Below are positions 10,700 to 23,600 of a DNA stretch of 64,000 nt, piece after piece (within the stretch, counting starts at the first letter, position 1; each line of letters opens with the position of its first letter). Under the pieces are notes generated by a model. That model was not told where the DNA came from. It did no database searches and saw only the letters and a list, made by a program, of their open reading frames with translations. Position numbers and translations under genes: made by a program. The DNA is taken from assembly GCA_948567375.1 (NCBI GenBank), contig OX419762.1:27978608-28042607 (forward strand), written 5' to 3'. The stretch is from Lunularia cruciata. Lineage: Eukaryota > Streptophyta > Marchantiopsida > Lunulariales > Lunulariaceae.

Positions 10700-11060
10700 T
10701 GGGTAATTATGTTTATCTATAGTAGACTGCACCAACACTTGATGTGACTATAGGCCGTACTATCTTGAGAATGCATGAGGTTTAGCTCTCCAAAGTCCTC
10801 ATGTTGGAAGGACATGATGGTGTTTTTTGGAAGGATCATGTGCACCATGTTACCTCCCAAACATTGATGGCACTATGGACCCAAGCTTAGCAATTATATG
10901 TGCAAGTTTTTGGTGTATGTTATGTGGCTCTTTTGGTAGAGCTGCTACTATGTTGGTGTGTGATAGTTGTTTGAGATGATAGCATATGGCAGGTTTGACT
11001 CCTCCTTTCATGGTGGTTCTTCAAGGACAATGGCTATGTACTTGAGCTATAGCTAGTACA
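10700..11060 (+). pseudogene. C-terminal pol tail of the second Ty3/gypsy element with a PHD-finger-like module
   Basis: After the integrase the frame reads QTAPTLDVTIGRTILRMHEV and WKDHV. It then gives a Cys/His-rich segment near 10900-11040: WCMLCGSFGR, MLVCDSCLR, two stops, HMAGLTPPF and QGQWLC. The order CxxC, CxxC, H, distal C with an aromatic and LTPPL-type loop is that of a PHD finger, a histone-tail reader. The HxxC cysteine is Gly here. The last CxxC pair is not complete in frame. Chromodomains are the usual tail module in plant Ty3/gypsy elements, so this lineage is distinct. Confidence 0.6.
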
Positions 11061-11429
11061 TCCTTTATGTGATAAAGATTGTAGATAAGTGACTAATGAT
11101 TGAGCTTGATAGTACTTGGCCTCTTGATCTTTGCCCACCATAGTGCATATCATATACTTATAATAGATGACTATCTAGAGTTAGAGGGACCTAATTTCCA
11201 ACTAGGGAGGCAATTATGGCACTTTAGAGTTTATGTATGACTTTTGTATGATGGTTTTTATAGTGTATGATGTTGACAATGATGTATGTTATATTACAAT
11301 GTATATTTGCAAGATAATTATCATGATATTTGCAACACCAAAACTATTTTGCTAGGATGGTGGAGTGATAGTCTTGATGGTCAGAATATAGTAGTAGTTG
11401 CCTAGAGACTACTTAGTGGTGGCCAAATC

Positions 11430-11615
11430 TTGCACTTTGCACTCAAAAAGGCATATGATAAGCTATATGAAGCACAAAATTCAAATGGCACCATGGGATG
11501 CACACATAATTATCAAAAGACAATGGGAATACCTTGCACTCATTTCTTGAAAGTGCTTTTGGATGTGGGTATATGTGTCTATTCACCATTTCATCCGCAT
11601 TGGTGGTTGATTTGA
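11430..11615 (+). pseudogene. Possible SWIM-type zinc-finger remnant
   Basis: A 61-codon open stretch carries GCTHNYQKTMGIPCTHFLK, resembling the CxCx(n)CxH arrangement of SWIM zinc fingers found in Mutator-like transposases (the usual text being TMGLPCAH). No transposase body is visible upstream, and the first Cys pair is incomplete. I treat it as a short, isolated transposon fragment. Confidence 0.35.
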
Positions 11616-11619
11616 TCCT

Positions 11620-14600
11620 AGCCACATGAGCAGAAAATCATGAGCCAATACCACTCAATGCAATGCTAGAACAACTCATGACAAGATACCACAAAATTAT
11701 GCCGCATCAACAACATTTATGGCAAGAGCAAATAGAACAAATTTCTTAAAAACAACTACTCACCCTAAAATGATGCATGTGCATGGTTGTACTATTCATA
11801 AAAAAATAGCATGAGAAGAAACCCTTCTACTTTTGAGTATGTCAAGAAGAATAAGCTATAAAGGAGATGTAATGTTTGCTAATTGCCAAGGCACACACAT
11901 AGAACTTGTACATTAGTCAATTCTCTGGACTTGAACTTGACTAAAATATAGAGTTGGTAAGATAGTAACTTAGCACACTAATCTTCTTATGCAATGGCTA
12001 CTATGAATGTCTTTCTAGTACGGTAATTGATCATATACTTTGTTGGTTCTAGATCTTGTTTTCCCTAAATTTTTATAAAGATCTTTGTAATACCATAAAT
12101 TATTATAATTTTGATATTTCTAATTTAAATATATAGTTTCAATTATAAATTTTAATAGTTCTAGTTCAAATATACAATTTTGGATTTGCTAGTTCTAGAG
12201 CAAAGAAGAATTTCCATTACCGCTAAGGATCCAACAAGCACAAATTTTTTTTGTCTTTGTAGCTTCATTCCTTGCTCTTTCGCCAAAGCATTCATTGGTA
12301 GTTTGTAAATCTCTGATTGTAGAAGTTGGATTAATGTGAAGGACAAAGACAACATGGTTGTATACTTGTGGAAAATTGCTGATTGCGCTGGGTTAACTCT
12401 CAACACCAACATCCTTATCCGTCCACTGAAGCTAATGATTATCATGTCATCATGTTATTACCTGAACGCGATAGGAAGAGATTATTTCATCCTCCATTTT
12501 GTTGCACCTTGCCCTTGTACTTACTTGTCCAAAAGCATGCACTTCTTTCCTTCTTATAATGTCTCTTCATCTTCTACTCTACTACTGCGGTAAACCTATC
12601 ATAGATTTTTTGTATTGGAATTTTTTGAACCAGTCTTTCTATGTTTCACCCATGACTCTCCATATCCACATGGTTGTTATGCGAGTGTTTTCTTTAGGTT
12701 CTAGTATTTATTATATTGCCTGCTAACAACAAACTTCAAGCAACTTTAGTTTGTTCAGCTTTTTTCTTTTCTTTTCTATCACACGTTCACGTTCCCGTTA
12801 TACTCATTTTGGTATTGACATAGAATAGTCTTTCTACCTCAATAATAGCCTTTGGTATATGTGGATTCCATATTCTCCAAATAGCTTCTACACACCCTTA
12901 CTTTTATATTCTAAAGCATTCCACAATACAACACATCCTTTAAGTACTTGATCATCTTGAATGTTAGTGGATGTCCTTGATATTTCCATGGATATTTGTT
13001 CTTCTAGATTGTGGCAAGATCGGAGCTAACGTAGACCAATGTCTTCCTTCAAGCAAGCACATGCAAACTCTATATTGCTTTTTATGTCACAATTGCAATG
13101 TGTCTAATGCTTCCTACAAATATAAATAACTCACTTTTCATAAATACTATTGCATATACATATTAGCATACTTCCATGGTAATTTCCTTTCAAATACTTG
13201 CGTGTTAATTAGATTCTATGCGATCTTGAGATAGTACTTTGTACTATCTTTGACCTGACTATTTTGACTTTCTTTGACCTGACTATTTTGTTCATATTTA
13301 GACAGATATAGATCAAGCTGGTTTATAATCTCGCTCTCAATTTACTTTCCACCTCTCCGTTTACCTTCCTTCTTTCTAAGTTTAACCTTCCTTTGCATTA
13401 TACAAATTTGGGACGAAAGGAACTCAAGTGAGTCATTCTCAAGGATGTTTTCTTCCTTGGTTTCATTTCAGAAGGTTTCCAGAATTTTTGTTTGTTAAAT
13501 TAATGTAAATGCATCTAATGTTAATGAGGCTATTATAGCAATCGGATATATTACCACACTAGTGAATGAGCATATGTATCAACAATCTTTCTCAATCTTC
13601 TCTTCCAACTCCTAAATTTGAAACTTGGCAAGTTCAAGTTGTTTCATTCCGTAGTCAATTTTTCATCTTTGTTTGTTAGACTTGATAGAGTTCTGCGTCC
13701 ACTTTGCATCTGCTCGATCTTCTCCTTTGCAAACTCTGCATTTACCTTGTAGTGGTAGATTGCATCATGCCTTCTCCTCACCATGCCCTTGCAATTCTGA
13801 ATATTCAACCTTTGCTTTTTGTGTTCGGAACCTGACTAAAGCCTCCCTATCCATTGGAATCCATGAGGTTACAGTTACTGTTTAGAGCCTTGGAACAACA
13901 GCCGCTGGATATATTAGATCCCTTTCTCATACAATGCGAGCACACAATGGCGCAACCTCTGCTGGATTCAAGAATGGAGAAGTCAATCATCCTTCGGGTA
14001 GATTTGTGACTCCTATACTCAAACCGGTCAAAACAAGCTAGTCCGAGCCTTAGGCCTTAGGGCATTTTTCCCCAACTTTGCTTGCAATGGTGCAATGGAA
14101 GTAAACACTGAATGCCAACAAAACACAAATGGAAAGATGATGAAAAGCAATGAAATAGGAAATTGGTCGAAAACGCATACGAAACAGATTGGTGAATCAA
14201 TGAAAATACTGCTACGTGGAGGGGTTGTCAACCTAGACCGCCCTTCTTTTAATTTTTTTTATTGTGCTTTCATGAAGACTCAAGAACTACACGCAAGGAC
14301 AATTATTATACAGTTGCTAAAAGTGGCCATCTTCTTTTACGTTGATCAACCAAACGGGTGATAATGTGATGAGTAGATTCAACAAAGTAAATAGAGATGG
14401 TAAGGGCCTCAACCCTCACCATCTTAACATCTTACCTTTACTTGCTTATTTTGTTTAAACACTCACATAAGATCGACAATAAGAAGTCTCTTCCTCTTGA
14501 TCGGTTTTAGAGAGTTTATTACAGTAGATTTCAGAAATAATCTGTATTTCTAAAATGGTAAGAAGGTTTTAATAATAAGTTACATTTCTGTAATTTTAAA

Positions 14601-14900
14601 TGTGTTTTCAAGGGCAAGATTTTCCACTCTTCTGAAATGTCAGCAAAAATATGTTATTTCTATGAATCTAGCACCGTAAGAATCGAGTCAAAAATTTATT
14701 ATTGAAAAATATTATTTAGTTAAAATTTTATCTTTTATTGTGTGAATACTCAAACCAGAAAACCCATGTAAAATATTTGAGATAATTGACCAAATGAATA
14801 AACATTTTTCATACCTGTCTTAAATCAAGCATATACTTTTAAATTTAATTTTTCTAAATCAGACGGTATAAAATTTCTTTAAGTAAAAAGATAATGAACA
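11620..14900. other. AT-rich intergenic stretch, no recognisable gene
   Basis: Only short open frames occur and none gives a family match. Small structures are a 20-bp sequence repeated with 24-bp spacing at 13247-13290 (TCTTTGACCTGACTATTTTG) and a hairpin at 14396-14423 with an 11-bp stem. Composition changes to GC-richer sequence near 14.9 kb. Old transposon debris is likely but not shown. Confidence 0.6.
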
Positions 14901-15411
14901 CGAACAATAAATAACCCACCATTGGACTCGTCGATTATTGAAAAAATACCAAAATTCCCACAAAGAACCATCACCAGGGGACATCGACGACCTCAACGGA
15001 GAACACGTTCTTCGAGTCCGTCGTTAAACTCTGTTAGAGGAAGTGGTCCGGTTGTCAACAGAGGTTGCCAGCCACGGCAGGTCCCAACACAGTATACTAC
15101 GTGGTTACTGTTACGGTTTTGGAAAAAAGAGGGCGACCGCGTAGAAAGCACGAAAGATGGGAAGACCCCGTCAAGTCGTACAGGGATGAGACAAAGACGA
15201 GCATGAGACGAGATAAACCCCAATAGAGTTGACATGCAATAGGGCAGATTTCTCATGCCCTACTGCACCTATTGTTGTGGAAAATATGCTACCGTATTCC
15301 GCAGACAGCTGGCAATCCCGGATGTATATGCTATATAACTTGTCCCGGTAAGCTGGCAATGCCAGATGGATTGAGTCCCTGAAACCACGGTTAAGGAGTT
15401 GAGTCAGTCCT

Positions 15412-15443
15412 CTAACCCCTAACCCGGGCAAAAACCCTAAACC
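15412..15443 (+). promoter_or_regulatory. Telo-box and telomere-like motifs upstream of the U3-55K homologue
   Basis: CTAACCCCTAACCC (15412-15425) is followed by AAACCCTAAACC (15432-15443). AAACCCTAA is the plant telo-box, which is known to be enriched near transcription starts of ribosomal-protein and ribosome-biogenesis genes. It lies about 240 bases before the start codon of an rRNA-processing gene. The placement agrees with the gene's role. Whether it is bound here is inference. Confidence 0.6.
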
Positions 15444-15685
15444 CCCCAATGAATCAGCAGAAAGGACCAGAGGCGCCTTCGGAACACAGGGGATTGCAAA
15501 TTGATTTCCTGCCATCACCTATACAGACATTATCATCGTAAATTGAGTGCGCTGGACGTTCTGGAAGTTGAAACTGATATTGCTTTCCGACAATTTGCAT
15601 GGAGTCACATTGCCAGCTGAGACGATTGCATTGCCCAAAATGCTGAGAATGGCAATGTGAGCACTGAGGCATTTAACCAGGATTC

Positions 15686-18600
15686 ATGGAATCGCAGGTG
15701 GGAAAGAGAAGGAGAGTGGAGAAAGGAAGGAAGCAAAAGCAGAAGAAAGCCAAGCTCGACGGAGCCGGAGGTGGTGTATCAGTTGGGACAGGGAGGAGTC
15801 AAACTGAACGGAAAGAGCGTAAGGTTCGTCACGACGAGGAGCTTCAGAGTAGCGAGGATGAAGATGACGAAGGAGTTGCTAGGAGAACGGTTTTTGGTGA
15901 TGAAGATGAAGAAGAGGATGTGGAGACAGCGCAGGAAAAGAGGTTGAGAGTAGCGAGGGCATATTTAAATAAAATTAGGGATTTTTCAAAAGATCAATCA
16001 GATGAAGACGATGAGGACGAGGAGGAAGACGAGGCGAAGAAAGGAGCGAGAGATTCTATGGTTGCTGATCTACTCCAGCAACAACAACTGGAAGAAAGTG
16101 GTCGTGTGCAGCGCAAACTGGCCTCAAGGTACATAAGCTGCAAACAGTTTGTGCCTGTCTAGGATCGATGGTATCAGACTGGGCTTTTCTTTTAACTCTC
16201 GCAAACACGACACTCCATGCTTTTCTGATGGAGAGCAATGCTCCATTATGTGAATTGTTATCAGCATGTGGTTTCCAGACTCAGGGGGTTGGGCAGCTCT
16301 CGCTATTTTTGCTTACACACGTCTGTTATCCGCAGTGAATATTAGTAATGTCGATTTTGGAATATTTTTACTTGAAGAAAATAAAGATTTCGGTTTATCA
16401 AAGCACGTCATGGCGTTTAGTACCTTACTTTAGTTTGGCTTGAGCCCTTAGATGACCAGCAGGTTGTTGATGGCCAGCTGTTCATGGAATGTCTTGCTTA
16501 AGTCCAAGCACATTGACACCCCGAAATCCTTGGTTGCTGCTACTCCGTCCTGAGGGCTATAAATTGCCGATCCTTGCATGTCTCCAGAAGCTTGAAGGGT
16601 GAAAGAGAGGCTTGAAGTTCTTTTAGGGCCTCGCACGCCTTCTTGTTACTATTAAAAAAGGTCTTCTAGTAATTGTTGCGTTGCATCGCTTGCGTATGAT
16701 TACAGAGTAATTGATTCCCTTCCCCTATCAAAGGGCGTTGTCGTTAGCCGAAGACACAGGCAAGCTGTAACAGCTATTTCTGTAACGGAGGACGATTCCA
16801 GGGGGTTTTCAGCATCTAAGGACGGGTTGATTGTTCATTGGGATATTGAGACAGGGCAAAGTGAGAAATATGACTGGCCGTCCGTTGAGCCCTCAACTTC
16901 TGGTAGTGGAGGCGGAAAAGCCGCGAAAATTAAGTCCGTTGGAAGCAAACACATTTTAGCAATGGCCGTAAGCTCCGATGGTAGATATTTAGCTGCAGGA
17001 GGTTTGGGTCGCAGCATACAGCTTTGGGACACGCGAACGAGGCAACACATACTGGTAAGTTTTGGCTGCGCTGTAGTCAGGTCACCAACTTCCGTACCTT
17101 CCCTGCACTGTGCAGGCGCCACTCTTCTTTTCGTTCCAATCCTACATTAGTTTTTAAGTTAAGGGTAGCATTGTGTATAATCCTGCGGTGGGCTCCTTAA
17201 ATTATTGTTTTATGGTTGTTGTGGTTAGCTTGTGCACCCCGGCATCACAATCAAGGTGGCATAGTTTCCCTTGTTGTGTAGATCTCTAGCCTTACATGTT
17301 ATAGCAGGCGACTACCCTCTAAAGTTTGGACTTTAAATATAAGCTCATTTGCCCTGTTTTCTATATTTGACCGGGGCTTACACCGGAATGCAGGCTTTTC
17401 CTGGTCATAAAGGAGCCATCTCTTCTTTGGTCTTCAGGCAAGGGACACAGCAATTAATGTCTGGGTCCTTTGATCGAACCATAAAGTTATGGAGTGTGGA
17501 TGATCGTTCATACATCGACACTCTTTACGGTCATCAAAGTGAAGTCCTCTCAATAGACTGCCTCCGTCAAGAACGAGTTTTGTCTGCTGGACGTGATCGC
17601 ACGCTAAGAATATGGAAGGTCAGTTCACGGAGCTAGTTGGTCTACGCTCAGCAACAGAAGTTCAGTAGTTCATCATTCGACGAATATTCCATTTGCTTGA
17701 GATATTTGACAAACCACAACTAACCCAAACTTTTATTATATGTAGGTTCCAGAAGAAACACAGCTGGTGTTCAGAGGCCATGCTGCTTCAATGGACTGTT
17801 GCTGTTTGATATCAAACGCAGAGTTTCTCTCAGGTTCTGATGATGGAAGTATTGCGTTGTGGAACACAATTCGGAAGAAGCCTGTTATTGTCATTAAGAA
17901 TGCACACGGAGGTCTAGCAGCGACTACGAACTTGGAAGGAGACTTGACACAAAAAAATGAGGCGGCAATGAATGGGAATGGTAATGGCCATGGTAATGGC
18001 ACACTGCAACCATTCAAATACCATTCTATTTCTGAGATGTAGAACCTTGCTTGGTTCCTGGGAGGTTACTGGGTACAGACGTGGATCGCTTGTATATTTG
18101 GATGTTTTGCTCGATTTATTTGTCAGCCACATTGGCAGTTTTTGATCCATCAATAATCTAAACATTGACAGGTACTGCGAAGAAGGATCTGGGAAGCAAA
18201 GCAGATGACCTAGATTGTGTGGGTGGAGCTGCTAGATCATGGGTTGGAGCGGTGGCAGCATGTAGAGGAAGTGACCTCGTTGCCAGTGGTGCGGGTGATG
18301 GTATTGTCCGACTTTGGGCCCTGGAGGACGCCAATAAAAATTTGAGACCAATCTACAGTCTTCCAGTAGTAAGTACAGAATTTTCCAGACCGACTATTTT
18401 CTTGCTGTGCATTTGATAGGAACACTTGTGCAGCTTCTAGCTTAACCTACTTCGGCCTTGGGACCCTGGAATTGCCATGATTTTTGGTAGCATGAAGCAT
18501 CTCACGAAGCTCGTTTACATCATGTTTGAAATGCTTTTCCAATGGCCTAAGAGCTCTGCGATTGTGGTTTACAGGAAGGCTTCGTGAATTCTCTTGCATT

Positions 18601-18838
18601 TGCTCACAGCGGCCGTTTCTTGCTCGCGGGAGTTGGTCAGGTAAAAGCGTCCCTCAACTAACAGTCATGGACACAGAAGTTTCAGTCTCTGCTATAGCAG
18701 TTCTCTTGAAGGTAGAGTCGCTGTTATCTTGGATTATAACACGTGCTTGTGTTCTGCCTTAATCAGGAACCTCGTTTGGGAAGGTGGGGACGTATACCCG
18801 GTGTTCGTAATGGAGTAGTGCAACACACTCTCCACTAA
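15686..18838 (+). CDS. RRP9: U3 small nucleolar RNA-interacting protein (U3-55K/RRP9 homologue), 7 exons
   Basis: This WD40 protein binds the box B/C motif of U3 snoRNA in the nucleolar pre-rRNA processing complex (family knowledge). Exons read: 15686-16128, 16706-17054, 17394-17618, 17746-17980, 18172-18368, 18575-18640, 18767-18838. All have GT-AG borders and consistent phases, giving 528 residues. Residues 6-22 are a basic Lys/Arg-rich nuclear signal. Acidic runs (SEDEDDEG, DEDEEEDV) fill the N-terminus to about 130. Seven WD units follow, including RGFSASKDGLIVHWD, YLAAGGLGRSIQLWD, LMSGSFDRTIKLW, VLSAGRDRTLRIW and FLSGSDDGSIALW. The end EPRLGRWGRIPGVRNGV is the family's C-terminal signature. 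The chosen ATG opens the exon with the basic tail. MAF1 follows on the same strand about 1.8 kb downstream. Exon 4 has two usable donors 12 bases apart (after 17980 or 17992). Confidence 0.93.
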
Positions 18839-20680
18839 ACCTATAGTTAGCCTTGACATCCAGTTCACTGGATGTTTCAATTTTGTCAAAGAGAAGCCAT
18901 GAGTTGGCATTGAGATTCCCACTTAATTCATATAATTCTTCAGGTTGTCTGCCTGACTTTGTATCAGTTTCTTATTCTCTAACTAAAGCATTTGGAAAGT
19001 GTACTCTTGTTGGCTGTTGAGTCTGTATTCTGGAATCGAGAGTGCTTGTTGTGAATTCCGTGGAGACATATATTTTAACCTTTGATCCTCGAGTTAGTCT
19101 GAAGTTGTGTACTTCCGAGTCATGCGAAGGCTTCTGTTGAAATGTACGCTTGCAGGATATGATTGCAACCGCATGAACAAAACCTAACGTCCTGAACGAC
19201 AAATGACAGGCCAAATCTGTGTTATATGGGTTTATTTGGTTCCCGTGAATTAGTGCAGGCTAGACTATGACTTGCGACTACTCCTGATAATAAGCTCAAA
19301 CCGATCAGCAGAGTTAGAACAGATACATAAGGGCAAGTTTCAGGACGGTAGGTTTTGTTCATGTTCCACTCAACATGTTCTCTTTCTGAGGTGGCAAAGA
19401 CAAGGCGCCATTACATGGGCACTTGAAGTGCTCTCGAGGAGATCATGTGCTTCTACGAAAATCATCTGTAAGAATTACCTCTTCATCGCACCAGACCAGG
19501 TCTGGGAGTTTCCTGTAGTGCACATCCATTTCCCTCTGGGACATTAGAAAGTCAAATGGTGACCAAATTACTAGCTGGCAAGAACACTTTATCTCGTCCT
19601 CCAACGCGTATTACACGTGGAAGGAGAGAATACATCCTTTTCTTCTCAGCTTCTATCTCGACTATTCTGAAATATTCACCATTATTCATGTCGCTCCTCG
19701 CACACCAAACTCGAATATGCGTTCAAATTCGAACTACTAGCAAAAACATGGTCTTGTTAGTCCCTCAGTCTTGGTAGTACTTCCTCCGATGCTTCAAAAG
19801 AAATGCTTTCCAAATTTATGTTTTAGTTCAGTAGTTCGATCATCTCGGCAGAAAACGCCAACTCGAATCAAGTCGAATGAACATAAACCAAAATAGTGCA
19901 GGATTTAAGTATGACATCACCCCAAGAAGGTCAAAGGTAAACATGGATCATACTCCTTTTCTCTGGTTAATCATATGCGACAAAAGTTTTCAACGGTGAT
20001 AATCTCCTCACTCCGTTAGAAGTAACCATTAATTAACCAAGGCCATTGACGGTAAGAAGTATCGTGCTGTTAAGGCTTTGTTACTCGCCAATCTCATAAG
20101 AGGAGCCAGTTACAAACTTCTTCCGCTGTGGAGCTTCTGAAAATTAGCCAAAGTTATCGTCCTTTCTCTTTAAACGGATGATCCTCTGTGCGCACGTTTA
20201 AATATCGCATGAGAAAGGAATGTTCTTCCCAAAGATGCGTACAGAAAGTATACAGTGTGCTTTGATGATTGTTGAGGAAAGCGCATACCGTATTACAGAG
20301 AGAAGAATATGCCGTCGTTCGCGTAGGACACGGCATAGCCGATGTCGAGTTACTGCAGCCAGTTGTTAACGATAGCTAGCGCATTGGTTACATGGTGGTA
20401 AAGCGGTGTTGAAAGTTTCAGAGAAGCACGGGCTTTGTGTCGTCGATTTGTGGTCATCCTTGGGATGCTACGCACAAGAAATAGAGAACGACGATAGTGC
20501 CTAGCTTTACGGTTCGAATCGACGCAGGGGCCGACCGAGATTTCCCGTTAGTCGATCAGGCTTTGGAATTTTGTTCATTCATCGGAGCGAGCGCTGCTTA
20601 GCCAGGTTTTGTCCGCTCGATTAGTGTGCTTCTGCGTTTCGTCACAACGGATCACGAAGGATATATGAGAAGCTGGAGTC
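18839..20680. other. Intergenic region between the U3-55K and MAF1 homologues
   Basis: This stretch must hold the 3' untranslated region of the upstream gene and the promoter and 5' untranslated region of MAF1. I recognise no further gene, RNA or repeat in it. Its GC level matches the flanking genes, so no large transposon insertion is evident. Confidence 0.6.
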
Positions 20681-23600
20681 ATGAAGTTCCTCGAATACAC
20701 CCCCCTTGCCCGGTACTTATCGCGGTTTTGTTCATTGGTGATGCATAACTAGTCTGCTCTGGGGTGCATTGTATCAGGAGTGTGTGTCCTTGGTCGTTCT
20801 GTTCGTTTGTATATAGGTCAAAATGTGTTGAACACGATGAAGAGTAGGTCGTGACGAATGTTGATCTAGGGGTTGGAGCGATAGGCAACGATTGCATATT
20901 ACTTCTGATCTTCCTGTTAGTTAGAAGGTTGTTGAGTTGTCATGAAGAGGTTTTTTGATCTCCCGTTCTCTGTCGCAGCGTAAACGCTTTCCTTTCCAAT
21001 GTCAACCTGGGCGACTGCCTCATCCAAGGAGCTTTGGAGGCCTATTCATGTGAGTTGCATGTAAATATTATGACTACTGATGTCCAGTAATACCGCACAG
21101 TTATCTCATTTCCGTACAATTGCCGGTGCGAAATTCTTTCAAAGAGATACAGAGTTCCGTTATGCAAACAGTATACAGAGTTATACAGAGTTCCGAGATG
21201 CAGACCTTAACTTAAGTTATATCTTTACAAATCGAGTGTTAGTAGGACCTTGGCCGATGTTTATATGTCCGTCAAATCGTGTGCCTTGTAATCAGGCAAG
21301 CTCGCCGGAATGGATAAAAAGCTTTCTCGCAGCTTGGAGCAAGAGGTGAGTAGTTTGTGACAATAATGCATCACGGTCATGTAGCGGACCTTGCCCTTTG
21401 ACCAATTTTGATGCATTAGTTATGGGGCACCCAGCATCTCAAGATGAGTATGTGCTCTACAGGTAATTAACCCGGATATCAGTTACTAGAGGGTATGGAC
21501 AATAATTTTGTATCCTTCGGTAAACTCTTGTCCAATAATTCTTAGACGCTACCACCGTATTTGTGGTCTTTGCAATGCTTGATATCTCATCACTTGTTGC
21601 AGGTGTTAGACTCCCTACATTTCTCATCGAGTCTATCGACTTCACCAGTTGGACCACTTTCAAGTACCGCAAGGTGCGTTTGGTGGCACGCTCTGGAAAG
21701 GTTTCGCCGGTGATCTTAGCCAGTAAAATGCTTGCCGGTGTGCAAGTTATACCGTCCATTACATTTTTGTGGTCGATCGCATCTTGATTACTTAGTCAAG
21801 ACGCTTTTACTGAAACTAAGGAGCTGCTGTCGTTATCCAGCCGGAGGACTCTGATCTACTTCATCCTCACCTTGAACCATATGTATCCAGATTATGATTT
21901 TAGGTAAGTCTCTTACATCCCTATCTGCTTGTTCTGGCCTCCACATCTGAGGAATGCACGTAGGAACTACTAGGTCATTATGGGGAACTAGGACCATCGA
22001 GTCGTGCATATGTTTGAAATGTTTTCATTTTCCCTCTTGCTTCTTGAGCGATGTAGTAGTGGGGATTTTCTCAAGCGGGTAATGCTGTGCAAGCTGGAAA
22101 GCAGATTGGCAACCCGTTTTTTTGAGCGACGGAAGTAGGAAGTGGTGTCAAGGGTTGACAGGCGGTCGAAAGCCGTTGCTCCTTTTGGAGTTGAGAGTTC
22201 AAATCTCTCCATTTCCTTTTCCTAGTAAGATATACGGGGTTTATGCTTAAAGGGGTCGAAGATTCAGTGTGCATGAACCAACATATAGTATTTCGATAGT
22301 TTCTAGCAGAGGTATGCGTTGGCATCTTGGCATTGTGTAGGTATCTGTTAAAATAGTGTTCTTTTACTGTTACAACACGATTTCAGAGAATCTGAGAGTT
22401 TGGGAGTTCCCAAAAGTATTTCATTACCGCTGATGGTTTCTCTTTGAAGGATTTAGTGTTCTCCGAGAGTTTAGCACTCCCAAGCTCCTGAGAGGCAACT
22501 TTTACATCTTGGTTGCTGAACAAGCTGTCTCAGCTTTTGCAGCCTGACGTTTTACTGAGATAAGGTCCACTTTTGCAGCTTTACTTGACATTCCAGTCAA
22601 GGTGCTCTATTTGAGGGCAAAAGTCACTTTGCAACCATTTGTGCCTTGGTTCAACCGCACCGTTTGTTTCTACAGCTTGGCACTTATTTGAGGCGCCGGA
22701 GCTTGAGCTCGTACAGAATCACATGCATTGAGAAGTTTACTGGTTGTGGAATTGATGAGTCGAGCCGAATCTTGTCCATACCATTCATCGGTTGATGACT
22801 GATGAATACATCGTAATGATGAATGGTATGGACATTGGTATACAGCCTGGCTCTGGCAATCCGCGGAAGCTACCAAGTTGATTTTCAGTGCTAGCTAAAA
22901 ACCCTTCGAGTTACTTTTGCTTCAGTTCTCGCATAATGTGGCCGAGCCAAGACATCCGGTCATATCAACCAGCATGCAGCAGTAGATTATCTCCCATTAT
23001 CAGTCAATTTAACATCAAAGTGTAGAACTAACTGTTCGGTTCTGACCCTTGATTATTGAATGGGTTTGCCTTGGTTTGCGGAAACAGTATGTTGCGGGCC
23101 CATCACTTCTCTAAAGAGCATGGACTCAGTGCCCCAAAACAGAAAATCGAGCATTTCTTGCTTGAAGCTTCCAAGGTAGTATAGCTTCTTATGTTGACGA
23201 GAATAGAACTGAGATAGTGTGCGTCATCTACTATATCTAAGCACAAAGATCGTCTTTCTTTTGCTCGTGCATACGAACGTGGAACAAGTCTATCTAGACT
23301 GCTGTGTGCATCACTTTGTACAGCTTTTGTCTTTATAGTATGGATTTTGTAGAATGATGTGCTTAGTACGCCTAATTGAGTTTATGAGTTCATCAGTCGC
23401 CTAGGAAGACTTTGATCTTGTCACCTTTACTATTGTTGCATCTATTGGAATGGAAATGAATTTTCTCACCACACACACAGAAACAAGTTCTTGCACGACT
23501 TCGGAGTCGGTTGTCCTCCGCTTACTGTGTGGGCAACCACAGATTCTTATTGTGTCTTTATGGCATAAATCATGTCTGGGCCACAGGTGTGGGCAACGGA

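Noticed and set aside
15412-15443. Interstitial telomere array
   Set aside because: Only about three degenerate CCCTAAA units are present, which fits a promoter telo-box better than a telomere relic.
22138-22216. Literal reading of the anticodon as GAA (phenylalanine)
   Set aside because: Phenylalanine tRNAs lack a long variable arm, and position 33 is not T. A serine-like tRNA with loop deletion is more plausible.
21988-22325. Minus-strand frames beginning MERFELSTPKG
   Set aside because: Such frames are a familiar false translation of tRNA T arms. They coincide with the tRNA-like sequence in the MAF1 intron.
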